Shown piece after piece: positions 26,105-34,270 of a stretch of DNA of 64,000 nt (positions are counted from its first letter, which is position 1; every line of letters begins with the position of its first letter). Source of the stretch: SHVO01 sp964576515. Lineage in GTDB: Bacteria; Pseudomonadota; Alphaproteobacteria; Rhodospirillales; Rhodospirillaceae. The stretch is from assembly GCA_964576515.1 (NCBI GenBank), contig CAZNUW010000007.1:62001-126000 (forward strand), given 5' to 3'. A model generated the notes under the pieces. It worked only from the letters and a program-made list of their open reading frames with translations, was not told the origin of the DNA and did no database searches. Both the position numbers and the translations under genes were made by a program.

Positions 26105-26347
26105 TTAAGCGTCGACCAGCGCCAACCAGGCCTCGAGATCGGCGCGGCCTTGGGACGAGGCGATCAGGGGCCGGCCCTGACGCTGCAGGGCGTTGATCCA
26201 TGATTCGAGGTCGCCCGCGGTCGCGCGGGTCTGGGCTTGGCCTTGAAGGTCTTGGACCAGGAACGTCAGGGAGCTTTCCGGCGCCTGAACGAGCGGCTGG
26301 ATTTGGGGCAGTTCGGAAGGTTGAATCGCGACGCCCATGACCGCCAT
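26105..26347 (-). CDS. Small hypothetical protein
   Basis: The 80-residue soluble protein begins MAVMGVAIQPSELPQIQ; it is Gln/Ala/Leu-rich with predicted helices (DLESWINALQRQG, RADLEAWLALVDA). I do not recognise it. It is convergent with the membrane-anchored gene and lies 85 bases downstream of the copper-chaperone gene on the same strand. Codon use looks ordinary for the window, so it is likely real, but homologues would be needed to be sure. Confidence 0.5.
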   Translation of the reverse strand: MAVMGVAIQPSELPQIQPLVQAPESSLTFLVQDLQGQAQTRATAGDLESWINALQRQGRPLIASSQGRADLEAWLALVDA

Positions 26348-26432
26348 CCTCTGGGAAATGCACAGGGGGCCGAGCGTGACCTCAAATGGTTAATGAAGGG
26401 TTTCGGTGCTTCCGGCCGGTCAGTGCGCGTGC

Positions 26433-26855
26433 TCAGTTGGTGCGCACGGCGAAATAAGCCATTTTCTCGCTGCCGTCGGCGAACTTCAGCATCATCGGGA
26501 GCGTCTCCCCGACCTTCAGGGGGCTCTTTAGGCCCGTGACCATGATATGGCCGCCCGCGGGCGTCAGTTCCGCCCGTCCGCCCGGCGGTATCGTCAGCGC
26601 CCCCGTTTGGCGCATTTTCACGACGTCGCCGTCGCTCACCGTTTCGTGGAGATCGGCCTTCATACCGCTCCCCATTTCAATCGCCACGAGGGTGTTTCCG
26701 CGGCCGGATTGGTCGATCAGGGTCATGTAGCCGGACGTGGCGGTCGACTGGCCGAAGGTGACGCGGACCCAAGGATCTTCGACTTTTACCGCGGTTTCGG
26801 CGGCCGCGAGCGGCGCGGCGACGGTCAAGGCCAGAAGAATCCCGCGCAAGGCCAT
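26433..26855 (-). CDS. PCu(A)C-type periplasmic copper chaperone
   Basis: The 140-residue protein has a cleavable signal (MALRGILLALTVAAPLAAA) and a DUF461/PCu(A)C domain. The copper ligands are present in order: His in DLHET, Met in VVKMRQ, and the His-x-Met pair in GGHIMV. The family delivers Cu(I) to the CuA site of cytochrome c oxidase or buffers periplasmic copper. Start at 26855 is preferred over the ATG four codons upstream. It is divergent from the ABC-F gene; no Sco or oxidase gene is next to it. Confidence 0.9.
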   Translation of the reverse strand: MALRGILLALTVAAPLAAAETAVKVEDPWVRVTFGQSTATSGYMTLIDQSGRGNTLVAIEMGSGMKADLHETVSDGDVVKMRQTGALTIPPGGRAELTPAGGHIMVTGLKSPLKVGETLPMMLKFADGSEKMAYFAVRTN

Positions 26856-26902
26856 GAAGGCTCCCATTGCATGTGGCGGCGTCTATGGTAAACGGCGCGC
26901 GC

Positions 26903-28774
26903 ATGTTGCGTATCGAAAATCTCACCTACCGTATCGGCCCCCGCCTGCTTCTTGAAGGGGTCAGCGCGTCCGTCAACGCCGGAACCCGCGTCGGCCTGGT
27001 TGGCCGTAATGGGACCGGGAAGACAACCCTCTTGCGCCTGATCTCCGGCGATATCGGCCCGGAAAGCGGCGGGATCGAGGTGCCGAAGCGCTGGCGGATA
27101 GGGATCACCCGCCAGGAAGCGCCCGGCGGCGACAAAAGCCTCATCGACACGGTGCTGGCCTTTGACCCCGAGCTGACGGCGCTTCTGGCCGAGAGCGAGA
27201 CCGCCACCGACCCCTATCGCATCGGCGAGGTCCACGCGCGTCTTCACGATAAGGATGCTTACAGCGCGCCCGCGCGCGCGGCCGCGATTCTGGCCGGCCT
27301 GGGTTTCGACGAGGCCGCCCAGCAGCGCCCTTGTAGCAGCTACTCCGGCGGCTGGCGCATGCGCATTGCGCTCGCCGGGCTTTTGTTCATGCAGCCCGAA
27401 CTTTTGCTTTTGGACGAGCCGACCAATCATCTCGATCTCGAAGCCACCCTGTGGCTGGAATCCTATTTGAAGACCTACCCCGGCACGATTCTGATGGTCA
27501 GCCACGACCGCGATCTGCTCAATCGCGCGGTCAACTCCATCATCCACCTCGAGAACGCGAAGCTGACCCTTTACCAGGGCAACTACGACCGCTTCGAGGC
27601 GACGCGCCGTATGCAGCTCGATCAAAACGAAAAGCTGCGCGTGAAACAACTGGCGCGCCGCGCCGAGATCGAGAAGTTCGTCGCCCGCTTCCGGGCCAAG
27701 GCCACCAAGGCGAAGCAGGCTCAATCGCGCATCAAGATGCTCGAACGCATGCAGCCTATCGCCGAACATCAGGAAGAGGCCTCCATCGATTTCAGTTTTC
27801 CCGAGATCGACGGGCTTGCGCCGCCGTTGTACGCCCTCAATCGGGTGTCGGTCGGCTATAACGGTAAACCCGTCCTTTCCAACATCTCGCTGCGTTTGGA
27901 CAACGAGGACCGCATCGGCATCCTGGGCGCGAACGGAAACGGGAAGTCGACGCTGGTCAAACTGTTGGCGGGCAAACTCGCGCCGCTCTCGGGCGACGTG
28001 TCGCGTTCCTCGAAGCTGCGTATCGGTTATTTCGCCCAGCATCAAACCGACGAACTTGATATGGGCGCGACGCCGGTTCTTGAAATGATGCGGCGCCTGG
28101 AGAAGGCGTCGGAACAGCAGGCGCGCAATCACCTCGGCCGGTTCGGGTTTACGCAACAACGGTCCCAAACGACCATCGGGAGTTTGTCGGGCGGCGAGAA
28201 GGCGCGGCTTCTGTTCGCGCTGATGACGCTCTCCAAACCGCACATCCTTTTGTTGGACGAACCGACCAACCACTTGGATATGGACTCGCGGGAGTCGCTC
28301 GCGCAAGCCATCAATGCTTTCGAGGGGGCCGTGGTGATCATCAGCCACGATCCGAATGTGATCGAACTGACCGCCGACCGCCTCTGGCTTGTGGAAGACG
28401 GACAAGTCACCGCGTTCGAGGGCGATCTGGACGACTATCGCGATCGCACGCTGAAAACCCGCGACAAGACATCCGAGGATTCTGCGCCGAAAGCGGCCGA
28501 GGACGACCGTAAGGCGCAGCGGCAGCGGTCCGCGGAACGCCGGCAAAATCTCGCGCCGCTGAAGAAGAAGGCCGAACAGGCCGCGGCAAAGGTGAGCAAG
28601 CTCGAGGCCGACAAGGCGAAATTGGCGGCTCGGCTCGCGGACCCGAAGCTCTATAGCGACCCGGCCAAAACAGTTGAGGTCCAGCGTGAACTCGGGCGGG
28701 TCGAAAAGGAATTGGCCGCCGCCGAGGAAGCCTGGATGACCCTGGAAACGGAACTCGAACAGGCGCAGGCGTGA
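26903..28774 (+). CDS. ABC-F family ATPase (Uup/EttA-like)
   Basis: The 623-residue cytosolic protein has two nucleotide-binding domains and no membrane part. Domain 1 has GRNGTGKTT, a YSGGW signature and LLLLDEPTNHLDLE. Domain 2 has GANGNGKSTL, LSGGEKARLLFAL and ILLLDEPTNHLDMDS. A linker of about 80 residues joins them, and an Ala/Lys/Glu-rich coiled coil closes the C-terminus, as in Uup-type proteins. ABC-F proteins act on the ribosome in translation restart or ribosome maintenance. ATG 26903 (MLRIENLTY) matches the family start; an in-frame ATG lies six codons upstream and neither has a good ribosome-binding site. Confidence 0.92.
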   Translation: MLRIENLTYRIGPRLLLEGVSASVNAGTRVGLVGRNGTGKTTLLRLISGDIGPESGGIEVPKRWRIGITRQEAPGGDKSLIDTVLAFDPELTALLAESETATDPYRIGEVHARLHDKDAYSAPARAAAILAGLGFDEAAQQRPCSSYSGGWRMRIALAGLLFMQPELLLLDEPTNHLDLEATLWLESYLKTYPGTILMVSHDRDLLNRAVNSIIHLENAKLTLYQGNYDRFEATRRMQLDQNEKLRVKQLARRAEIEKFVARFRAKATKAKQAQSRIKMLERMQPIAEHQEEASIDFSFPEIDGLAPPLYALNRVSVGYNGKPVLSNISLRLDNEDRIGILGANGNGKSTLVKLLAGKLAPLSGDVSRSSKLRIGYFAQHQTDELDMGATPVLEMMRRLEKASEQQARNHLGRFGFTQQRSQTTIGSLSGGEKARLLFALMTLSKPHILLLDEPTNHLDMDSRESLAQAINAFEGAVVIISHDPNVIELTADRLWLVEDGQVTAFEGDLDDYRDRTLKTRDKTSEDSAPKAAEDDRKAQRQRSAERRQNLAPLKKKAEQAAAKVSKLEADKAKLAARLADPKLYSDPAKTVEVQRELGRVEKELAAAEEAWMTLETELEQAQA

Positions 28775-28897
28775 TCGGGGCGTGATCCAAGCCCGGCCCG
28801 AAGGAAGGGCTTCGGCCGGCTGGAAACTTGGATATGATGCGGCGGAAATTCAGCGGCCGAGCATCCGTTGAAGAGACCCCAGGGGAAGGATCACATC

Positions 28898-29908
28898 ATG
28901 CGTATTCTGTCGCTTGCCGCCGCCTTCGTTGCCCTCTCGCTCACCGGCCAGGCTCTGGCCCAGGCGGCGCCGGCCGCTCCCGCGGCGGCCCCGCGGCCGC
29001 TGTCGCCCGAGGACAAGGCCCTCAACGACAGTCTCACGTCCTTCATCAAGTCGACGCCGATCCTTGCGATCCAACGCGACGAGATCAAAATTCCCATGAA
29101 GCTCGCGATGGTCTCGGCGATGGCCGTCGACAAGGCGGACAACATTTATATCCTGCACCGCGCGAAGGACGGCGACCCCATCGTGGTCGTCGATAAGACC
29201 GGGAAGATTCTGCGCAGCTTCGGGAAGGGGTCGTACACCATTCCGCATAGCATCCACGTCGACCCGCAAGGTAATGTGTGGGTTACCGACGCCAATACGT
29301 CGAAGGTCTTCAAGTACTCGGCCGAGGGTAAACAGCTTCTGGAAATCACCGTCGGCGAAATTCCGGACGCGAAGCGTCCGTTCTGCAGCGTCACCGGCGT
29401 TGCGTTCCCCGCCAGCGGCAACGTCCTGATCTCGGACGGCTACTGCAACGCCCGCATCCTGGAATATACGCAGGACGGAAAGCGCGTGAAGGAATGGGGC
29501 GCGAAGGGCAAGGGCGACGGTGAATTCACGCTCCCGCACGACGTCACCATCGGTCCGGACGGAACCATTTACGTCGCCGATCGCGAGAACGGCCGTGTGC
29601 AATGGTTCGACGCCAACAATAAATATCTCGGTCAGAAATTGATCGGTGGCCGCCTTTACAGCGTTGCAGCCGCGGCCGACGGCAGCGTCTATCTCGGCGT
29701 CGCCGCCAAGGGCGGGCCGACGCTCGACACGGATGCGAACATCTTCAAGTTCAACCCCAAGACCGGAGCCGTTGAAGGGCGCATCGAGGTGATGTCGCAT
29801 GAAACGGAAGTCGGCGCGGACGGTTCGATCTATCCGGGCACGGCCGACCTTATCAAGGCGCCGGACGAGAACTCGTCGGCGATCGTGGTCTATCGCCCGA
29901 AGAAGTAA
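28898..29908 (+). CDS. Exported NHL-repeat beta-propeller protein
   Basis: The 336-residue protein has a signal peptide (MRILSLAAAFVALSLTGQALAQ), an Ala/Pro-rich linker, then NHL/YVTN-type repeats (about five blades from residue 80: IPHSIHVDPQGNVWVTDAN, LPHDVTIGPDGTIYVADRENGRVQWF). This resembles peptidyl-alpha-hydroxyglycine alpha-amidating lyase and other NHL propellers; enzymatic activity is not shown. It is likely periplasmic. ATG 28898 follows GGGGAAGGA. It runs towards the sensor-kinase gene, separated by 8 bases. Confidence 0.85.
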   Translation: MRILSLAAAFVALSLTGQALAQAAPAAPAAAPRPLSPEDKALNDSLTSFIKSTPILAIQRDEIKIPMKLAMVSAMAVDKADNIYILHRAKDGDPIVVVDKTGKILRSFGKGSYTIPHSIHVDPQGNVWVTDANTSKVFKYSAEGKQLLEITVGEIPDAKRPFCSVTGVAFPASGNVLISDGYCNARILEYTQDGKRVKEWGAKGKGDGEFTLPHDVTIGPDGTIYVADRENGRVQWFDANNKYLGQKLIGGRLYSVAAAADGSVYLGVAAKGGPTLDTDANIFKFNPKTGAVEGRIEVMSHETEVGADGSIYPGTADLIKAPDENSSAIVVYRPKK

Positions 29909-29916
29909 CGAAGGCT

Positions 29917-30933
29917 CTAGTGCGGATCCTTGGGCGTTTCCGGGAATTCCAGGACGAAGCGCGTCATCGTATCCTTTGAGGCGCTGATTTTCCCCTGAAT
30001 CTGCCGGCTCAGGGTCCGCACGAGCTGAAGTCCGAGGCCCTTGGACTTTTCCACGTCGAAGCCGTCCGGCAGTTTTGCGCCGCTGTCGGCGACGGCCAGC
30101 GTCACGTCGCCGTGATCGCGTTTCAACGTCACCGCCACGGTGCCCTGCGTCCCGGCGCAGCCGTGCTGGATCGCGTTGGCGATGAGCTCGCCGGCGATAA
30201 GGGACAGCGGCATGACAAGGTCCATGCCCCAGTCGACGCGTTCGCCTTCCACTTTGAATTCACATTGGGTATCGGGCGCGGCGCGATTGGCGACGTGACA
30301 TAGATCTTCCAGGTGCGCGCGGAAGTCGATCTGGTGGCCCGAGCGATACAGGCTTCCATACACGGTCGAGATTGTCGCGAGCCGGCGCCCGGCCTCCTGA
30401 AGCGCGGCCTGGGTCGCGGCGTCGGCGCGCCGCGCTTGAATTTGCAACAGCGACGAGACGATCTGGACGTGATTTTTGACACGGTGCTGCAATTCGCGGA
30501 GGAGCTGTTGTTCATGTTCCTCGAAATTGGCGACATGTTCGGCGACGCGGATCAGCCAGCCGACCATGACCGCGCCGAACCCGCCGATCAGCAGGAAAAT
30601 AACGATCGGAACGGCGCCGGCGGCGGCGCCTTGGAACGAATGATAGGCGGGGATGAATAAGTACCAGGCGGCGAATGCGCTGCTCAGGACGGCCGCAAGC
30701 CCGGCGCCGAGACCCCCGAGCAAGGTCCCGATCAGGATTGCCGGGAGAAACAGGAGGAAGCGCACGGCTTCCACAACATCGCCGACCGCGATGCACAGGG
30801 CGACGGTCACCGCCACCGCCGCCAGCGCTGTCGCGTAGCCCTTCCAGGGCGTCGCGCGCAGGCCGCGCGTTTCGGCGATGGCGCGTTGAACGGCGCCGAG
30901 GAAAGGCGGAAGGCGGATGGGTTGATGGGTCAT
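29917..30933 (-). CDS. Membrane sensor histidine kinase, DUF4118 plus HisKA_2 type
   Basis: The 338-residue inner-membrane kinase has four hydrophobic segments (about residues 35-150) resembling DUF4118. A HisKA_2 dimerisation box follows with the phospho-acceptor His in LLRELQHRVKNHVQIVSSLLQ, then an HATPase domain with LIAGELIANAIQHG (N-box) and GLGLQLVRTL (G-box). HisKA_2/HWE kinases in alphaproteobacteria often feed the PhyR-EcfG general stress response. No response regulator is adjacent. No periplasmic sensor domain is seen. Confidence 0.9.
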   Translation of the reverse strand: MTHQPIRLPPFLGAVQRAIAETRGLRATPWKGYATALAAVAVTVALCIAVGDVVEAVRFLLFLPAILIGTLLGGLGAGLAAVLSSAFAAWYLFIPAYHSFQGAAAGAVPIVIFLLIGGFGAVMVGWLIRVAEHVANFEEHEQQLLRELQHRVKNHVQIVSSLLQIQARRADAATQAALQEAGRRLATISTVYGSLYRSGHQIDFRAHLEDLCHVANRAAPDTQCEFKVEGERVDWGMDLVMPLSLIAGELIANAIQHGCAGTQGTVAVTLKRDHGDVTLAVADSGAKLPDGFDVEKSKGLGLQLVRTLSRQIQGKISASKDTMTRFVLEFPETPKDPH

Positions 30934-31079
30934 ACCGTGGGACGTTCCCCGGAAACGGCTGCTGTTTCAACCCTCAACGCGGGTCCATGCCGGCAAGTTC
31001 TGCGTCCGGACCCGATTCAGGCGAAAAATTTGCGTCCGGCTACAACCCGATGCCCAGGGCGGAGACGCGAGACGAGGGG

Positions 31080-32117
31080 CTAGCCGGCAGGCGACGTTTC
31101 GGGTGACCAGGCTTGTCCGCGCGCGATGGTCACGATTTCCGCCAGGCCCTGGCGCATGTCGGTCATGATGAACTCGCCCTTGGCGCCCGGCCCCCCCGAT
31201 TTGGGGTTGGGAAAACGGATCACCCAGGCGTTCATCTTCACCGTCAGGCCGCAGAGCACGCTGCCGACCTTCACCTGCGTATCTTCGATATAGGCTTTCA
31301 CCTGCTCGAACTTCGCCGCGGTCAGGTTGTTCCACATGTCTTGCGACATCGTCCCAAAGTCCTGGAAGGTGCGCTTCAGGAAGTTCACGAGACCCGCGAT
31401 CAGTTTCTCGACTTTATCCATCTCCTGCATCAACGGACGGTCGTTACGCACTTGCATGCTTTTACGCATGTCTTTCACCGCATAGATGAAAGCGTCCAGG
31501 AGCGGCGCAAGGCGGTCGAGGCACTGGTTGTAGTAGGAGAGCGACATGAAGATGTCGCCGTAGTTCTCGAGGAACTTCGGAATCTGGTCGATCGAGATTT
31601 TCAGCTTCTCGGCCATCATCTTGAGGCGCCCCAGCGCCTTCTTGACGTCGGGATCCTTGAACAGTCCGACGATGTCCTCGAAGCGGGTAATGCCCTTGCT
31701 GTCGTCGCCGTAGATCTCTTTGATCAACGGCAAGGTAAAGCGGGACATGTAGCCCGTGAGCTGCCGGTTCTTTTCGTCCGACAGTTTGAGCTCGTCGTAA
31801 TTATTGACCGGGATGCCGCGGTCGCGCAGCGTCCGGCGCAGGCTATAGACGTCGAAGCTGGGGAGCGGGGCGAGGGAATGCAGGATCGACAGATCCGGAT
31901 GTCCGGCGCCTTCCTTCCATTTGAAGTGCTGCGGCAAGTCGCGGATCGCGACCTGGCCGCTGCCGGTCTCACGCTCCGCATACAGTTCAAGAACACCCTC
32001 AAGGTGAGAGTTCTTGACCAACCGGGAGCGGGCAAGTCCCTCGGTTTTGAATGGGATGATTTTAAGGGGCAGGATGAACAGCGAATCGATATCGCTATCC
32101 ACAATGGGGTTTGTCAT
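31080..32117 (-). CDS. Unrecognised soluble protein downstream of motA
   Basis: The 345-residue protein has no signal peptide or membrane segment. It is mostly alpha-helical by appearance, with a coiled-coil-prone middle (about residues 150-280) and a beta-like C-terminus containing WVIRFPNP. I do not recognise the family. It lies downstream of motA on the same strand after an unusually AT-rich gap of 233 bases, so it may have its own promoter. A flagellar or cell-cycle role would be guilt by association only. Confidence 0.7.
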   Translation of the reverse strand: MTNPIVDSDIDSLFILPLKIIPFKTEGLARSRLVKNSHLEGVLELYAERETGSGQVAIRDLPQHFKWKEGAGHPDLSILHSLAPLPSFDVYSLRRTLRDRGIPVNNYDELKLSDEKNRQLTGYMSRFTLPLIKEIYGDDSKGITRFEDIVGLFKDPDVKKALGRLKMMAEKLKISIDQIPKFLENYGDIFMSLSYYNQCLDRLAPLLDAFIYAVKDMRKSMQVRNDRPLMQEMDKVEKLIAGLVNFLKRTFQDFGTMSQDMWNNLTAAKFEQVKAYIEDTQVKVGSVLCGLTVKMNAWVIRFPNPKSGGPGAKGEFIMTDMRQGLAEIVTIARGQAWSPETSPAG

Positions 32118-32350
32118 ATGATCCGCGCCGCGGGCCTTCCCCGGGTTGTAACCTGCTCACGTATATACACCAACGAGCGATGGATTATCGCATTGCAATA
32201 TATACGCCTCTACAAAAAGGCGTTCCCTTCTACAAATACTGGTATTGAATCGCAACTAAATCAGCGATTTGGCCCCAAGATTTGTGGGAGGGCATCTTCT
32301 CTGGAAGTTGTTAAAGCCGCGTTAGTCGCGACGTGGTGGAGCGCCGGGGA
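32118..32350. other. AT-rich intergenic island between motA and its companion gene
   Basis: This gap is visibly richer in A and T than the rest of the window. It contains a 6-bp stem ACGCCT/AGGCGT with an 8-base loop (32204-32223), a repeated TCTACAAA, and one GAATC (32247-32251), a GANTC site of the kind methylated by CcrM and read by GcrA. No convincing gene was found. It probably holds the promoter of the 345-residue gene. Confidence 0.4.
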
Positions 32351-33217
32351 TTAGCCTTCGCTGGTGGCGTTCAGGGCTTCTTCCAGCTCGAAGAAAGACG
32401 GCTGCACGAGCGTCGGAACGTTCCCGCGGCCGATCTCGACGGAGACCTGCGGCGCGTTCCCGTTCAGGTGCGCCACCAGGACGTCCCGGATGATCAGGTA
32501 GAACTGGTGCTCTTCACCCATCACCTGGTTCAGGCGGACCGCGAAGGGGCCGACGACCGTGTAGGCCAGGAACACCCCAAGGAAGGTTCCGACGAGGGCG
32601 GATCCGATCATGCCGCCCAGAACTTCAGGCGGTTCTGTAACGGACTGCATGGTGTTGATGACGCCCAGCACGGCTGCCACGATCCCGATGGCCGGCAGGC
32701 CGTCCGCCATGGTCTGCAATGCCTGCTGCGGCAGAAGCTTCTCGTGATGATGCTTTTCAAGTTGGGCTTCCATCGCGTCGAACACCTGATGCGGGTCGTC
32801 GAGGTTCATCGACAGCATGCGCAAGGTGTCGCAGATGAAGTCGACCGCGAAATGGTCGGCCAGGATGCGCGGATACTTCTGGAAAATCGTGCTTTCTTCG
32901 GGTTTTTCGATATGGCTTTCAATGACCAGGATGCCCTTGGACTTGATCATCTTGGTGATCGTGAACAAGAGGCAGAGCATGTCCTTGAAGTCTTGTTCTT
33001 TCCATTTCGGTCCGCCGAAAACCTGCTTGATGCCCTTGCCGACGCCCTTGAGGGTGTCGGCGGAGTTTCCGACGATCATGGCGCCGATGGCGCCGCCGAA
33101 GATGGTCATCAATTCGGTCGGCAGGGCCGCGACGACGACCATGATGTTGCCGCCGTGCAGCAAAAAGCCGCCGAACACCATCACGAAAACGAAAACAATG
33201 CCGACAATGCCCATCAT
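32351..33217 (-). CDS. motA: Flagellar motor stator protein MotA
   Basis: The 288-residue inner-membrane protein has four hydrophobic segments (two near the N-terminus, two near residues 170-220). A large cytoplasmic domain between them carries the conserved MotA helix (LPAIGIVAAVLGVINTM, EVLGGMIGSALVGTFLG). MotA pairs with MotB to form the proton-driven stator. No MotB gene is within the window, so the pair is split, as in Caulobacter. It is divergent from DUF1491-gcrA. Confidence 0.94.
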   Translation of the reverse strand: MMGIVGIVFVFVMVFGGFLLHGGNIMVVVAALPTELMTIFGGAIGAMIVGNSADTLKGVGKGIKQVFGGPKWKEQDFKDMLCLLFTITKMIKSKGILVIESHIEKPEESTIFQKYPRILADHFAVDFICDTLRMLSMNLDDPHQVFDAMEAQLEKHHHEKLLPQQALQTMADGLPAIGIVAAVLGVINTMQSVTEPPEVLGGMIGSALVGTFLGVFLAYTVVGPFAVRLNQVMGEEHQFYLIIRDVLVAHLNGNAPQVSVEIGRGNVPTLVQPSFFELEEALNATSEG

Positions 33218-33355
33218 GGCGGTAGGTGCCCCTGAACCCCTGACGCGACCCTCAAAGAAGGCCCGGTCCCCAATAATTCCATCAATAACCTAGCATGAAA
33301 CGTTATTAAAAGGTTTAACTGCGGCCCCGTCCGGGGCAGGATGAACGGAACGCGA

Positions 33356-33694
33356 ATGCAGCGGCTAAAGAGCGAAATACGTGTCCAGGCATGGGTGCGG
33401 CGGTGCGCGTCGCAGGGGCTGATGGCCACAGTGGCGCGTAAGGGCGATGTCGAGGCGGGGGCTGTTATTTTAAAGGTTAACCGGTTTGCCGCCGGGTGCG
33501 AGGTGTTCACGGGCGTCAGCGCCGAGGACGGCTCGGAGGCCTGGATGCGCGCCAGCGGCCCAAAGCCTATTCCGGAAAGGGACGCCGATGCGTATCTTGC
33601 GCGCCAGGCGAAATATGACCCGGACCTTTGGGTTCTCGAAATCGAAGATCCAAAGTCTCAATTCACACTAGACGGACCAATTCTCGATGTCTGA
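33356..33694 (+). CDS. DUF1491 family protein
   Basis: The 112-residue small cytosolic protein begins MQRLKSEIRVQAWVRRC; RGDVEAGAVILKVNR-type and ARQAKYDPDLWVLEIED stretches match the DUF1491 family of alphaproteobacteria, whose function is unknown. An in-frame ATG 5 codons upstream (33341) is an alternative start. The stop overlaps the gcrA start by 8 bases, so the two are translationally coupled. Confidence 0.85.
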   Translation: MQRLKSEIRVQAWVRRCASQGLMATVARKGDVEAGAVILKVNRFAAGCEVFTGVSAEDGSEAWMRASGPKPIPERDADAYLARQAKYDPDLWVLEIEDPKSQFTLDGPILDV

Positions 33695-34154
33695 CAAACC
33701 GCAAAAGCCGAAAGCCGCTCCGGCGCCGGCCACACCCGAAGCCCCCAAGGCCGCCGCGGGCGCGCCCGAAAGCGGGGGCATGTGGAACGATGAGAAGATT
33801 CAGCGGCTGAAAAAGCTCTGGTCGGAAGGTTTGACCACGGGCGAAATCGGAAAGCGCCTCGGTGTGTCGAAAAACGCGGTCGTCGGTAAGGCGCACCGCC
33901 TCGGCCTCAAGGGCCGCCCGTCGCCGATCAAGCGTCAGCCGAACAAGCCGGTTGAAGTGAAGAAGGAGACGCGCATCTTCACGCTCACCGACCTTTCCGC
34001 GCAAACCTGCCGTTGGCCGATCGGCGACCCCAAGCACGAGGATTTCCGTTTCTGCGGGAAGCCGGTTCACCCGGGCAAGCCGTACTGCGGCGAGCACTGC
34101 GCGGTGGCCTATGTCGGTTCAAGCAAGTCGTCGCGCAGCGAGGACGCCGCTTAG
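33687..34154 (+). CDS. gcrA: Cell-cycle regulator GcrA
   Basis: The 155-residue protein follows a Pro/Ala-rich start (about 30 residues, longer than in Caulobacter). The N-terminal domain MWNDEKIQRLKKLWSEGLTT, then GEIGKRLGVSKNAVVGKAHRLGL, is the diagnostic GcrA helix-turn-helix. A C-terminal part with several Cys/His (QTCRWPIGDP, FCGKPVHPGKPYCGEHCAVAY) could bind metal. GcrA binds RNA polymerase sigma70 and activates promoters with CcrM-methylated GANTC sites. It overlaps the DUF1491 gene. Confidence 0.95.
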   Translation: MSDKPQKPKAAPAPATPEAPKAAAGAPESGGMWNDEKIQRLKKLWSEGLTTGEIGKRLGVSKNAVVGKAHRLGLKGRPSPIKRQPNKPVEVKKETRIFTLTDLSAQTCRWPIGDPKHEDFRFCGKPVHPGKPYCGEHCAVAYVGSSKSSRSEDAA

Positions 34155-34162
34155 CCCGCGAT

Positions 34163-34222
34163 AGGGAAAAGTGGACACCGGTTTTCCCGCGCATCGCGCG
34201 CTCATCATTTGAAATAAAGCGC
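34163..34222. repeat. REP-like palindromic element after gcrA
   Basis: GGGAAAA-GTGGACACCGG-TTTTCCC (34164-34188), then GCGCATCGCGCG and AAATAAAGCG, matches the general look of a dispersed palindromic repeat seen in many alphaproteobacterial genomes downstream of genes. Only one copy was seen in this window. Confidence 0.5.
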
Positions 34223-34255
34223 GGTCGGGCCGGCCGATTCAGCCCCGCCCGACCG
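34222..34255. terminator. Hairpin between convergent gcrA and dehydrogenase genes
   Basis: CGGTCGGGC and GCCCGACCG form a 9-bp perfect stem around a 16-base loop. No strong T run follows on either strand, so it may act with Rho or only as an mRNA end. Confidence 0.45.
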
Positions 34256-34270
34256 TGCGTTAGGCGTCCT

